Assembly (NCBI GenBank): GCA_003240695.1
Contig: QFNC01000023.1
Span: forward strand, 1 to 46,655
DNA length: 46,655 nucleotides
Direction of reading: 5' to 3'
Origin: Pseudoxanthomonas suwonensis
Lineage (GTDB): Bacteria; Pseudomonadota; Gammaproteobacteria; Xanthomonadales; Xanthomonadaceae
The position numbers were made by a program, and so were the translations under genes. Numbering within the stretch: the stretch's first letter is position 1; each line of letters begins with the position of its first letter. Below the pieces are notes generated by a model that saw nothing but the letters and a program-made list of their open reading frames with translations, did not search any database and had not been told where the DNA came from. Below are positions 1 through 8,230 of the stretch, one piece after another.

Positions 1-1087
1 CGCTGCCGCTGGCCTTGAAGTACTTGTTGGTCGTCTCCGCTATCTCCGCAACCGCATCCAGCTGGCCCTTGTTCACCGCATCCGTCGCCTCGGTGCCCGC
101 CGCCACATTGGTGATCTGGCGCTCGCCACCCACCGTGCCCACCGACACGCTGTTGTCGCGGTCGGCCACCGAACCCTGACCCAAGGCCACGCTATTCGCA
201 GCCGTGGCGGTCGCGTGCTCGCCGACTGCGGTGCTGGCATCACCTTCCGCTATGGCTCCGGAGCCCAGCGCGGTCGATTGCACACCGTACGCGCCGGCAC
301 CACTGCCGAAGGCCGACGAGAACACGCCGGAGGCGTCGCTGAGCGCCCCGACAGCCGTGCTGCCTGCACCGGTTGCGTTGGATGCCGCGCCAAGTGCGGT
401 GCTCAGCGTTTCGGTGGACTGTGCGCCTGCACCGACCGCAGTGGACCACTGGCCGCTGGCGTTGGTGGTGGCCTCGTACAGCGGATTGCCGTCGGGATCG
501 GTGAGCAGCAGATGGCCGCCAACCGCTATCGCGGATGCGCCGCTGGCCGAGCTCAGATAACCGGCCGCCAGACTGTCCGCGCCGGTGGCCCAGGACTGTG
601 CACCGAGTGCGCTGGCGTTCACGCCATTCGCCAGTGACGAACTGCCCAGCGCTGTGGTGTTCTGTGCCGAGGCTTCGCTGGCCGATCCGACCGATGTGGC
701 GCCGGCGGCGCTGGCGCGGCTGTTGGCGCCGACTGCCGTGGCGTTGTCGGCCGATGCGCGCGCCTGTGCGCCGATGGCAGATGCGTTTGCGCCCTGTGCG
801 CGGGCCGCAGAACCCAGAGCCGTGGCATTTGCGCCGTCGGCACGGGCACCATCGCTCCCGCAGGCGAAGGCATTGGTGCCGATGGCCACCGGCGCGGGTC
901 CGCCGCCAGTGACACTGCACGTTCCGGTCGCCAACGCCGTCGGCATCACGACCGCCGCCGCACCAGCCAGGGCCACGGCCTGCAGCAGGCGTGCACCCTT
1001 GCTTTTGCCTTTCGATTGGGCCAATTCGGAAGCAACGACCATCATGCCGCGCTTGGGATCCCAAACAAGGCTGAAAATGCGGTTCAT
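1..1087 (-). CDS. YadA-like trimeric autotransporter adhesin, N-terminal part (runs off window)
   Basis: The minus-strand frame stays open from the ATG at 1087-1085 to the window edge (at least 362 residues), so this is a 5' fragment. It begins MNRIFSLVWDPKRGMMVVAS, an extended signal peptide region as in large type V secreted proteins, followed by a hydrophobic core ending at about residue 54 (PTALA-TG). Residues ~65-300 are repeats of the YadA head type (A-x-G-x-x-A/S-x-A-x-G), for example ATALGSAARAQGANASAIGA. A neck/stalk motif then follows (GGERQITNVAAGTEATDAVN, residues ~325-345). The expected role is an outer-membrane-anchored trimeric adhesin; the stalk and C-terminal beta-barrel anchor would lie to the left of base 1. 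A strong Shine-Dalgarno (AAGGAGTC, complement of 1092-1099) sits at normal distance and fixes the start. It is transcribed away from purL and separated from it by about 340 bp containing a candidate promoter. Confidence 0.93.
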   Translation of the reverse strand, partial: MNRIFSLVWDPKRGMMVVASELAQSKGKSKGARLLQAVALAGAAAVVMPTALATGTCSVTGGGPAPVAIGTNAFACGSDGARADGANATALGSAARAQGANASAIGAQARASADNATAVGANSRASAAGATSVGSASEASAQNTTALGSSSLANGVNASALGAQSWATGADSLAAGYLSSASGASAIAVGGHLLLTDPDGNPLYEATTNASGQWSTAVGAGAQSTETLSTALGAASNATGAGSTAVGALSDASGVFSSAFGSGAGAYGVQSTALGSGAIAEGDASTAVGEHATATAANSVALGQGSVADRDNSVSVGTVGGERQITNVAAGTEATDAVNKGQLDAVAEIAETTNKYFKASGS

Positions 1088-1133
1088 CGAGCGACTCCTT
1101 CAGATACGGGGGATAAACAAACGGCTGTGCGCC

Positions 1134-1152
1134 GCGTGAAACTAATTCACGC
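1134..1152. promoter_or_regulatory. 7-bp inverted repeat in the adhesin 5' leader
   Basis: GCGTGAA and TTCACGC are separated by 5 nt, giving a perfect dyad 47-65 nt upstream of the adhesin start. It could be an operator for a dimeric regulator or an mRNA hairpin in the leader. The sequence alone does not decide which. Confidence 0.4.
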
Positions 1153-1211
1153 AGAACACAGTGAATGAGGAAATCAAATGTGTACGGGGGATGACTGGAA
1201 CATTGCAGCCG

Positions 1212-1241
1212 ATAGTCGGCCGGCTCGTCGTCCAGTGTCAA
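1212..1241 (-). promoter_or_regulatory. candidate sigma70 promoter of the adhesin gene
   Basis: On the minus strand a perfect -35 TTGACA (complement of 1236-1241) is followed after 18 nt by GACTAT (complement of 1212-1217), a weak -10. Transcription would start near 1205, leaving a leader of about 118 nt that contains the 1134-1152 dyad. The rest of 1088-1429 holds no gene that I can support. Confidence 0.4.
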
Positions 1242-1429
1242 GCCCTGCCATCGGTGTTTTTCAAAAAGCGCTGCGAGCAGCAGCCCATGCGCTTGCGCAA
1301 TTAAATCCAGCTATTTCATCCGGTTATAAAACTCGCTGCGACAGGGATCCGGATAAAGTGCGAACAGCGTCAGCAGAATCGGAGTGCAAGCACATGTCGG
1401 AACTGTGGAGCACTTCGCATTTCTGCGGG

Positions 1430-4400
1430 TCATCCAAGCGCCAGCCGTGCATTAGTGAACAGGCGCCGCCATGGCGACGCCTCCGGCCAGTCCGGCGGAT
1501 GCCAGGACAGATTGGTGCTGCGCAGCGTGCGTTCGGGATGCGGCATCAGGATGAGCGCACGTCCATCGGCGCTGGTGACGCCGGCCACGCCGTGATCCGA
1601 ACCATTGGGATTGGCGGGATATGTGGTTGCTGGCTGGCCATCGGCTTGCACGTAGCGCAAGACCACCGAGGCAGTCGCATGGGCATCGGTGCTGGCGAAC
1701 CGGGCCCGCCCCTCGCCATGCGACACCACCACCGGCAGGCGCGATCCGGCCATGCCGTGCAGCCAGGGCGAAGCGGCATCCACCACTTCCACCAGGCTCA
1801 GGCGCGCTTCGAATTGTTCGCTGGCGTTGCGGACGAACGCCGGCCAGTGGGCGCTGCCGGGCAGGATGGGCTGCAGCTGGCTCAGCATTTGGCAACCGTT
1901 GCACACGCCGAGTGTCAAACTGTCCGGATCGGCGAAGAAGGCCGCGAATTGATGGCGCAATCGAGGATGTTCCAGAATGCGGGTGGCCCATCCGCGGCCC
2001 GCACCGAGCACGTCGCCATAGCTGAATCCGCCGCAGGCGGCCAGCACCGCCATGCCCTGCAGCGATTGGCGTCCGGCCAGCAGATCGTTGATGTGCACAT
2101 CGAACGCGTCGAAACCGGCCAGGTCGAAGGCGCGGGCCATTTCCACGTGGCCGTTCACGCCCTGCTCGCGCAGGATCGCCGCACGCGGCCGGGCACCGGT
2201 GCCGATGAATGGCGCTGCGATGTCCTGGGCGGGATCGAAACTCAATCGCGGCTGCAGCGGCTGTGCGTCGAAACGGCGCGCGGCCTGCCATTCGGCATCG
2301 GCGCAGGCGGGATTGTCGCGCTGGCGCTGGATGGCATGGCTCACCGACCACCAGGCATCGAACAGCTCGTCCCAGCGCCACTGCGCCAGGGTGTCCTCGT
2401 CCAGAGTGATGCGGATCTGCCCGGTGGCCACGGGACGGGCGATGCGCTGGGCGCAGTCGATCAGGTCGTGGCGGGCCACCAGATCGGCGAAGGCGGCACG
2501 GTCGGCGGCAGCGATCTGCACCACCGCGCCCAGTTCCTCGTTGAACAGGATGCGCAGCGCGTCGCTGCCCTTGGCCTTCATCCAGCCATCCAGCTGGATG
2601 TCCAGGCCGACGTGGGATGCGAAGGCCATTTCGCACAGCGCGGCGAAGGCACCGCCGTCGGACCGGTCGTGGTAGGCCAGCAGCAGGCCGTCGCGGCGGG
2701 CATCGCCGATCAGTTCCACGAAGTCGCGCAGCCGCTGGGGATCGTCCAGGTCGGGCGGGCCGCCACCGAAATGCTGATGGCACTGGGCCAGAATCGACCC
2801 GCCCAACCGCCGCTGCCCGGCGCCCAGGCCGATCAGCCACAGGTCCGTGTCCGGGTCGGACGACAGCAGCGGCGTGAGCTGCCCGCGCACATCAGACACC
2901 GGCGCGAATGCCGACACCACCAGCGACACCGGCGACACCGCCGCCTGCGCCGTGCCGTCGGCGGCCTGCCAGCGCGCCTGCATCGACAGTGAATCCTTGC
3001 CCACCGGAATGGCCAGGTCCACTGCCGGGCACAGTTCCAGCGCCACCGCGCGCACCGCATCGAACAGGCGCGCATCCTCGCCGGGATGGCCAGCGGCGGC
3101 CATCCAGTTGGCCGACAGTTTCACCTGCTCCAGCGCCCCGATCGGCGCCGCGCACAGGTTGGTGATGGCCTCGCCCACGGCCATGCGCGCGGCCGCAGCG
3201 GCATCCAGCAGCGCCAGCGGTGTGCGTTCGCCGATGGCCATCGCCTCGCCCGCCATGCCGGCATGGTCGGCGAAGGTGATGGCGCAGTCGGCCACCGGCA
3301 ACTGCCACGGCCCGACCAGCTGGTCGCGCGCGGTCAGCCCGCCCACGCTGCGATCGCCGATGGTGATCAGGAACTGCTTCGCGGCGACGGTGGGATGCGC
3401 CAGCACCCGCAGGCCGGCTTCGTGCAGCGAGATGGCATCGCCCTGCAGCGCCGGCCAGCACGACGGCGACGGACGCCGGGTCTGGCGATGCAGCGACGGC
3501 GTCTTGCCGAATAGCACATCCATCGGCAGATCGATGGCCAGCGCGGCGCGACCTGCGGCATCCAGCGTGGCAACCGAAGCGACATCCACGCCATGGCCTG
3601 CCACCAGCCGCTGCTCGGCCGTGGCCGTGCCGACCACCGCGAACGGGCAGCGTTCGCGGCTGCACAACGCGGCGAAGCCGTCCAGCTGTTCCGGGGCCAC
3701 GCCCAGCACGTAGCGTTCCTGGGCCTCGTTGCACCACAGCTGCATCGGACTCAGCGAGGCGTCGTCGCTGGGGATGCGCGCGAAGTCGATCACCCCGCCC
3801 ACCCCGGAGTCGTGCAGCAGTTCCGGAATGGCGTTGGAAAGTCCGCCGGCACCGACGTCGTGGATCGACAGGATCGGGTTGTGTTCGCCCAGCGCGGTGC
3901 AGGCGTCGATGACCTCCTGGCAGCGGCGCTGCATGTCCGGGTTGTCGCGCTGCACGCTGGCGAAATCCAGCTGCGCATCGCCCTGTCCGGAGGCCTGCGA
4001 ACTGGCCGCACCGCCGCCCAGCCCGATCAGCATGGCCGGGCCGCCCAGCACGATCACCGCATCGCCGGGTCGCAACGGCTGCTTGGCCACCTGCACCCGG
4101 TCGATGGTGCCCAGCCCACCGGCCAGCATGACGGGCTTGTCGTAGGCCCAGTGCGGTCCGGCGGGGTCGGCGTCGGCCAGCTCGAAACTGCGGAAATAGC
4201 CCAGCAGATTGGGTCGCCCGAATTCGTTGTTGAAGGCGGCCGCGCCCAGCGGGCCGTCGGTCATGATCTGCAGCGCCGTGGCCATGCGCGGATTCAACGG
4301 GCGGGCGAACTCCCACGGCTGTGGCAGGTCGGGCAGGCGCAGGTGCGACACGCTGAAGCCGCACAGCCCGGCCTTGGGCTTGCCGCCGCGCCCGGTGGCG

Positions 4401-5341
4401 CCTTCGTCGCGGATCTCGCCGCCGGCGCCGGTGGCCGCACCGGCAAACGGTGCGATCGCGGTGGGGTGGTTGTGGGTTTCCACCTTGATGCAGAACGCGC
4501 CCGGCGTGTCCTGTTCCAGCCGGTACTGCAGCGTGGCCGGATCGGGCCGGAAGCGCTGCACCGAAGTCGATGCCACCACCGCTGCGTTGTCGCTGTACGC
4601 GGTCAGGGTGTGCTGCGGCGTCTGCGCATGGGTGTGGCGGATCATGCCGAACAGCGACTGCGGCTGCGCGGCACCGTCGATGGTCCAGCGGGCGTTGAAG
4701 ATCTTGTGCCGGCAGTGTTCGGAATTGGCCTGCGCGAACATCACCAGTTCCACGTCGGTGGGGTCGCGGCCCAGTTCGGCATAACGATCGCGCAGGTAGG
4801 CGATTTCGTCCTCGGCCAGGGCCAGTCCCAACCGTGCATCGGCCTGTTCCAGCCGATCCAGCGGGATGTGCTGCAACACGCCGCGCGCCGGTTGGTCGAA
4901 CAACCGGGCCAGTGCCGCCGGATCGGTCAGCAGCGACTGCGTCATCGGGTCGTGCAGCTCGGCAGCCAGCGCGGCCTGCACTGCGGCATCCTTCGGCCAG
5001 GCGTTCAGTCGATAGACGATGCCGCGTTCCACCCGCTGCACCGGCAGTCCGGCATCGCGCAGCAGTTCGGTGGCCTTGCTCGACCACGGCGAGCGCGTGC
5101 CCAGACGGGGCAGCACCCACAGCCGGCCGGGTTCGCTGGTCACGGTTGCCGCATCGATGGCGGTTGCCTGCAGGATGCGCCGCAGCGTGCCGGCATCGGG
5201 ATCGGCCCCTGCATCGGGCTGCACCCAGTATCCGTACACGGCCTCTTGCACGGTCAGTCCGGAATCGAGGTCCCGCAGGCGGGCGTTCAGTCGTTCATGT
5301 CGGAACGGCGAGAGGGCCGGTTGGCCCTTCAGGACGATCAT
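1430..5341 (-). CDS. purL: Phosphoribosylformylglycinamidine synthase (FGAM synthase), large single-chain form
   Basis: This is step 4 of de novo purine synthesis: FGAR + ATP + glutamine to FGAM. It has 1303 aa, close to the ~1295 aa of the E. coli single-chain enzyme. An N-terminal PurS-like region leads into two AIRS-type ATP-binding halves; the signature VELVMFAQANSEHCRHKIFN is visible and HNHPTAIAPFAGAATGAGG follows. The C-terminal class I glutamine amidotransferase has nucleophile Cys1147 in GVCNGCQML and the His/Glu pair 1268/1270 in MPHPERT. The start MIVLKGQPALSPFRH matches the family's N-terminus. A -10-like TACAAT (complement of 5373-5378) lies about 32 nt upstream, so it may have its own promoter although dsbC ends only 58 bp upstream on the same strand. 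No obvious intrinsic terminator follows. Confidence 0.98.
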   Translation of the reverse strand: MIVLKGQPALSPFRHERLNARLRDLDSGLTVQEAVYGYWVQPDAGADPDAGTLRRILQATAIDAATVTSEPGRLWVLPRLGTRSPWSSKATELLRDAGLPVQRVERGIVYRLNAWPKDAAVQAALAAELHDPMTQSLLTDPAALARLFDQPARGVLQHIPLDRLEQADARLGLALAEDEIAYLRDRYAELGRDPTDVELVMFAQANSEHCRHKIFNARWTIDGAAQPQSLFGMIRHTHAQTPQHTLTAYSDNAAVVASTSVQRFRPDPATLQYRLEQDTPGAFCIKVETHNHPTAIAPFAGAATGAGGEIRDEGATGRGGKPKAGLCGFSVSHLRLPDLPQPWEFARPLNPRMATALQIMTDGPLGAAAFNNEFGRPNLLGYFRSFELADADPAGPHWAYDKPVMLAGGLGTIDRVQVAKQPLRPGDAVIVLGGPAMLIGLGGGAASSQASGQGDAQLDFASVQRDNPDMQRRCQEVIDACTALGEHNPILSIHDVGAGGLSNAIPELLHDSGVGGVIDFARIPSDDASLSPMQLWCNEAQERYVLGVAPEQLDGFAALCSRERCPFAVVGTATAEQRLVAGHGVDVASVATLDAAGRAALAIDLPMDVLFGKTPSLHRQTRRPSPSCWPALQGDAISLHEAGLRVLAHPTVAAKQFLITIGDRSVGGLTARDQLVGPWQLPVADCAITFADHAGMAGEAMAIGERTPLALLDAAAAARMAVGEAITNLCAAPIGALEQVKLSANWMAAAGHPGEDARLFDAVRAVALELCPAVDLAIPVGKDSLSMQARWQAADGTAQAAVSPVSLVVSAFAPVSDVRGQLTPLLSSDPDTDLWLIGLGAGQRRLGGSILAQCHQHFGGGPPDLDDPQRLRDFVELIGDARRDGLLLAYHDRSDGGAFAALCEMAFASHVGLDIQLDGWMKAKGSDALRILFNEELGAVVQIAAADRAAFADLVARHDLIDCAQRIARPVATGQIRITLDEDTLAQWRWDELFDAWWSVSHAIQRQRDNPACADAEWQAARRFDAQPLQPRLSFDPAQDIAAPFIGTGARPRAAILREQGVNGHVEMARAFDLAGFDAFDVHINDLLAGRQSLQGMAVLAACGGFSYGDVLGAGRGWATRILEHPRLRHQFAAFFADPDSLTLGVCNGCQMLSQLQPILPGSAHWPAFVRNASEQFEARLSLVEVVDAASPWLHGMAGSRLPVVVSHGEGRARFASTDAHATASVVLRYVQADGQPATTYPANPNGSDHGVAGVTSADGRALILMPHPERTLRSTNLSWHPPDWPEASPWRRLFTNARLALG

Positions 5342-5372
5342 GTCCGGTCATGCGGCAGCGGCGGGAGGCGGC

Positions 5373-5378
5373 ATTGTA
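5373..5378 (-). promoter_or_regulatory. candidate -10 box of purL
   Basis: TACAAT on the minus strand lies 31 nt before the purL ATG. No convincing -35 is present at 17-18 nt, so this is only a candidate. Confidence 0.3.
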
Positions 5379-5399
5379 GCCAACCGCCCGCTGCCCGGA

Positions 5400-6218
5400 T
5401 CACGCGCCGGGCGGCTTGCCCTTGCCGGCTTCGCTGGCGCGCTTGTCCAACGCCGCGCGCAGCTGCTCCGGCGGCAGGTAGCCGCCCAGTTGCAGGCCGT
5501 CGTCGGTCAGGATCATCGGCGTGCCCTGCAGCCCCATGCGCTGGCCCAGCGCGTACTGTGCCGCCACCGGGCTGGTGCAGCGGCGCGGTGCCACCGGCCG
5601 GCCGTTCTTGGCGTCGGTCAGCGCCTTGCCGCGGTCGGCCGCGCACCACACCGATTCCATCAGCCTGAAATCCTCGCTGGCCGGCCCCTGCCGCGGGAAG
5701 GCCATGTATTCCACCGTGATGCCCAGGCGGTTGTACTGCGCGATTTCCGAATGCAGCTTGCGGCAGTAGCCGCATTCGGCATCAGTGAACACGCTCACGG
5801 TGTACTTCGGTTCGGGCGCGGCGAACACGATGCGGTCCTTCCGCGGAATCTCCTTCAGCAGTTCCTGGCGCAGCCCGGTCATGGCCTGCTCGGCCAGGTT
5901 CTTCTTTTCCTGCATGTCGAACAGCGCGCCCTGCAGCAGGTAGCGTCCGTCGTTGCTGACGTACACCACCTGACCGGCCACGATGGCCTGCTGGAAGCCG
6001 GGCAGCGGCGCATCGCCGATTCGTTCGATCGGCAGGTTGGCGTCCAGGGTCATCAGCGCCATGCGGGCATTGTCGACGGGGGTTCCGGCCACGCTGGCCG
6101 CGCCCTTCGGCGGCGGCGACGCAGCCGCGGGCTTGGCCGGAGCAGCAGGCGCCGACGACTGCGCGCAGGCAGCCAGACTGAGCATGGCCGCAGCCATGGC
6201 GATCAGGGATTGCTTCAT
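5400..6218 (-). CDS. dsbC: DsbC-type thiol:disulfide interchange protein, predicted lipoprotein
   Basis: Periplasmic disulfide isomerase of 272 aa. The N-terminus MKQSLIAMAAAMLSLAAC carries a lipobox with Cys18, followed by an Ala/Pro-rich tether (residues ~20-45), so it is probably lipid-anchored rather than soluble as in E. coli. A DsbC dimerisation domain (~45-120) is followed by a thioredoxin fold with active site CGYC (149-152), a second Cys pair (192/214) matching the structural disulfide of E. coli DsbC, and a cis-Pro in GTPM (Pro234). The start is set by the AAAGGACG Shine-Dalgarno just upstream of 6218; a longer open frame upstream overlaps xerD and lacks these signals. The xerD-dsbC order is the one found in E. 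coli. It is probably cotranscribed with xerD, 118 bp upstream. Confidence 0.95.
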   Translation of the reverse strand: MKQSLIAMAAAMLSLAACAQSSAPAAPAKPAAASPPPKGAASVAGTPVDNARMALMTLDANLPIERIGDAPLPGFQQAIVAGQVVYVSNDGRYLLQGALFDMQEKKNLAEQAMTGLRQELLKEIPRKDRIVFAAPEPKYTVSVFTDAECGYCRKLHSEIAQYNRLGITVEYMAFPRQGPASEDFRLMESVWCAADRGKALTDAKNGRPVAPRRCTSPVAAQYALGQRMGLQGTPMILTDDGLQLGGYLPPEQLRAALDKRASEAGKGKPPGA

Positions 6219-6336
6219 CAAACGTCCTTTGCGCATGCAGGCGGGTCGCGTGGTGGAGCCGCGGATTGTCGCATGCCGCAAACGCGATGGGGATCTCGCG
6301 CAGCGGTCGGCCAGACCGTTCATCACCCGTGCGTCA

Positions 6337-7311
6337 TTACCCGCGCGGATGGTGCAGGGCGTGCAGGCGACGCAGCTGTTCGCGCGCCACCAGCGTGTAG
6401 ATCTGGGTGCTGGACAGCGAGGCGTGGCCCAGCAGCATCTGCAGCGCACGCAAGTCGGCGCCGTGGTTGAGCAGATGGGTGGCGAAGCTGTGGCGCAGGC
6501 CGTGCGGACTGATGCGGGCCGGGTCGATCCCGACCACGGCGGCAAGCCGCTTCACCGACTGCCAGAACTGCTGGCGGGTCAGCCCGCCGTCGTCGGGGCC
6601 GCCGCGCTGCGGCTGCTGCTGCAGGAACAACGCCGCCAGCGAGCGCTTGCCGGCCAGCTGCGGTCGCGCGGCATCCAGATAGCGCTGCAGGTGGTGCTGG
6701 GCATGTTCGCCCATCGGCACCAGGCGTTCGCGCCCGCCCTTGCCGGCCACCCGCACCACGCCCTGGCGCAGGTTCACCGCATGCGCGGGCAGGCGGACCA
6801 GTTCGCTGACGCGCAGCCCGCAGGCGTACATCAATTCCAGCATGGCCTTGTCGCGCAGGCCGGCGGCAGTGTCCGCATCCGGTGCATCCAGCAGGGCCGC
6901 GATCTGCGATTCGGACAGGGCCTTGGGCAGGCTGCGGGGCAGTTTCGGTGCCTGCAGCAATGCAGTGGGATCATCGCTGCGGCGGTTTTCGCGCAGCAGC
7001 CAGGCATGGAACGCGTGCAGCGCGCACAGCAGCCGTGCGGTGCTGCGGGCGGAATACCCCTGCGCGGCGCGCCAGGCCAGATGGTCGTACAGCGCGCCGC
7101 GATCGACCCGCAGCAAGCCGCCATCGCGACCCTGCAGCCAACGTGCCAGTCCGGACAGGTCGCGGCGATAGCTCGCCAAGGTCTGCGGCGACAGGCCGCG
7201 CTCTGCCCAGATGGCATCCACAAACCCGGCGATCAGGTCGGCATCCGCCTGTGGTACCTCAGGCAGTGCGCGGGCCGCTTGGCGACGATCGGCGGGTGTG
7301 CGAACGGACAT
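6337..7311 (-). CDS. xerD: Tyrosine recombinase XerD
   Basis: Site-specific recombinase that, with XerC, resolves chromosome dimers at dif under FtsK control. It has 324 aa: an N-terminal core-binding SAM-like domain (~25-115) and a catalytic domain (~130-320). All catalytic residues are visible: Arg167 (CGLRVSEL), Lys191, His270 and Arg273 (HGLRHSFATHLL), His296 (LLGHASLSSTQ) and Tyr305. It is slightly longer than E. coli XerD (298 aa) because of the N-terminus (MSVRTPADRRQ). No Shine-Dalgarno precedes the ATG. Instead TAAGCT lies exactly 6 nt upstream, compatible with a leaderless transcript. It is divergent from the RDD gene across 45 bp and leads into dsbC. Confidence 0.96.
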   Translation of the reverse strand: MSVRTPADRRQAARALPEVPQADADLIAGFVDAIWAERGLSPQTLASYRRDLSGLARWLQGRDGGLLRVDRGALYDHLAWRAAQGYSARSTARLLCALHAFHAWLLRENRRSDDPTALLQAPKLPRSLPKALSESQIAALLDAPDADTAAGLRDKAMLELMYACGLRVSELVRLPAHAVNLRQGVVRVAGKGGRERLVPMGEHAQHHLQRYLDAARPQLAGKRSLAALFLQQQPQRGGPDDGGLTRQQFWQSVKRLAAVVGIDPARISPHGLRHSFATHLLNHGADLRALQMLLGHASLSSTQIYTLVAREQLRRLHALHHPRG

Positions 7312-7314
7312 GCC

Positions 7315-7350
7315 GGCAGCTTAGTGCGGACATGCGCGGCCGGCTATCCT
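7315..7350. promoter_or_regulatory. divergent candidate -10 boxes of xerD and the RDD gene
   Basis: On the minus strand TAAGCT ends 6 nt before the xerD ATG. On the plus strand TATCCT (7345-7350) ends 6 nt before the RDD gene ATG at 7357. With normal -10 geometry both transcripts would begin on the A of the start codon. Neither side has a good -35 or a Shine-Dalgarno, so the call rests on the spacing. Confidence 0.35.
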
Positions 7351-7356
7351 GTGACG

Positions 7357-7833
7357 ATGTCTTCCACACCTTTTTCGGCCACTGCCTCGGCCCGCCCCTG
7401 GATCGGCTGGCGCCTGCTGGCGTTGCTGTACGACGCCTTTCCGGCGATCGCGCTGTGGTTCGCGCTGGGGGCACTGTGGGTGCTGCTGTTCAGCGCATCC
7501 GGCCATGGCAGCGGCGAGACCATCGCGCCGTTCAGTCCGTGGCAGATCGCCTTGTGGATTGCCTGCTGGGGCGTGACCGGCCTGTATGCCGTGAGCAGCT
7601 GGCGAGGCGGCGGGCAGACGCTGGGCATGCGTCCGTGGCGCCTGGTGGTGAAGGCGGCCGACGGCCAGCCGGGCACGGCGCGGGCGCTGTGGCTGCGCTA
7701 TGCGGTCGGTTCGCTGTCGCTGCTGGCCGGGGGGCTGGGCTTCTGGTGGGCGTGGATCGATCGCGACCGGCTGACCTGGCACGACCGCGCCAGTGGCACC
7801 CGTCTGCAGCGCCTGCATCGGCCCCGCAATTAG
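7357..7833 (+). CDS. Small RDD-family inner-membrane protein
   Basis: It has 158 aa and about four hydrophobic segments (residues ~17-48, ~65-85, ~118-140). The RDD family is named for a conserved Arg and two Asp in and near the membrane helices; here RPWIGWRLLALLYDAFPAI (residues 13-31) supplies the Arg and first Asp, and the GQTLGMRPWRLVV loop is typical. Function is not established for most members; some relatives act as Na+/H+ antiporters or envelope factors. The start is the ATG in GTGACGATG; a GTG two codons upstream is an alternative. It stands alone, divergent from xerD, and its 3' end opens into the 42-bp repeat array, which could terminate its transcript. Confidence 0.88.
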   Translation: MSSTPFSATASARPWIGWRLLALLYDAFPAIALWFALGALWVLLFSASGHGSGETIAPFSPWQIALWIACWGVTGLYAVSSWRGGGQTLGMRPWRLVVKAADGQPGTARALWLRYAVGSLSLLAGGLGFWWAWIDRDRLTWHDRASGTRLQRLHRPRN

Positions 7834-7855
7834 CAGCGCTGCGGCGTCTTCCGCC

Positions 7856-8191
7856 AGCATCGGCGCTGGAAGTGGCAGCGATGCCGCTTTTTTCGCCATC
7901 GTCGGCGCTGAAAGTCGCAGCGATGGCGCTTTTTTCGTCATCGTCGGTTCTGGTAGCGGCAGCGATGCCGCTTTTTTCGCCATCATTGGCACTGAAAGTG
8001 GCAGCGATGCCGCTTTTTTTCTCACCATCGGCCCTGGAAGCGGCAGCAACGGCACTTTTTTCGTCAGCGTCGGCACTGAAAGCGGCGGCAACGGCACTTT
8101 TTGCGTCATGGTAGGCACTGGGAGCGACAGCGATGGCACTTTTTGCGTCATGGTAGGCACTGGGAGCGACAGCGATGCCGCTTTTTTCGCC
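7856..8191. repeat. Eight 42-bp tandem repeats with terminator-like hairpins
   Basis: Eight units of exactly 42 bp (starts 7856, 7898, 7940, 7982, 8024, 8066, 8108, 8150) with substitutions but no net indels. A degenerate ninth follows at 8192-8230 and a further relic near 8283-8330. Unit 3 contains AGCGGCA-GCGA-TGCCGCT then a T-run: a 7-bp stem, a GNRA tetraloop and a U-tract on the plus strand. Units 1 and 4 keep the stem with one G-T wobble and unit 8 has one mismatch; units 2, 5, 6 and 7 are eroded. Read on the plus strand the array is open from 7793 to 8257 and would encode 14-residue Gly/Ser/Asp/Phe-rich repeats (consensus GTGSGSDAAFFAIV), but several other frames on both strands are also open, so coding is unproven. 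It lies between convergent genes rdd and lptG. Confidence 0.9.
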
Positions 8192-8230
8192 ATCACCGCC
8201 GCTGGCGACGGCAGCGATGGCACCCGTACC

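Noticed and set aside
1178..2992. Plus-strand open frame opposite purL (and another at 3593-5668)
   Set aside because: Both are antisense to the unmistakable purL, with Arg/Gly/His-rich composition typical of third-position GC shadows.
5983..7356. N-terminal extension of the RDD protein into the xerD/dsbC region
   Set aside because: The extension is antisense to xerD and dsbC. The RDD family start corresponds to the ATG at 7357.
7856..8191. CRISPR array
   Set aside because: The units are contiguous 42-bp copies with no unique spacers between conserved repeats and no cas genes nearby.
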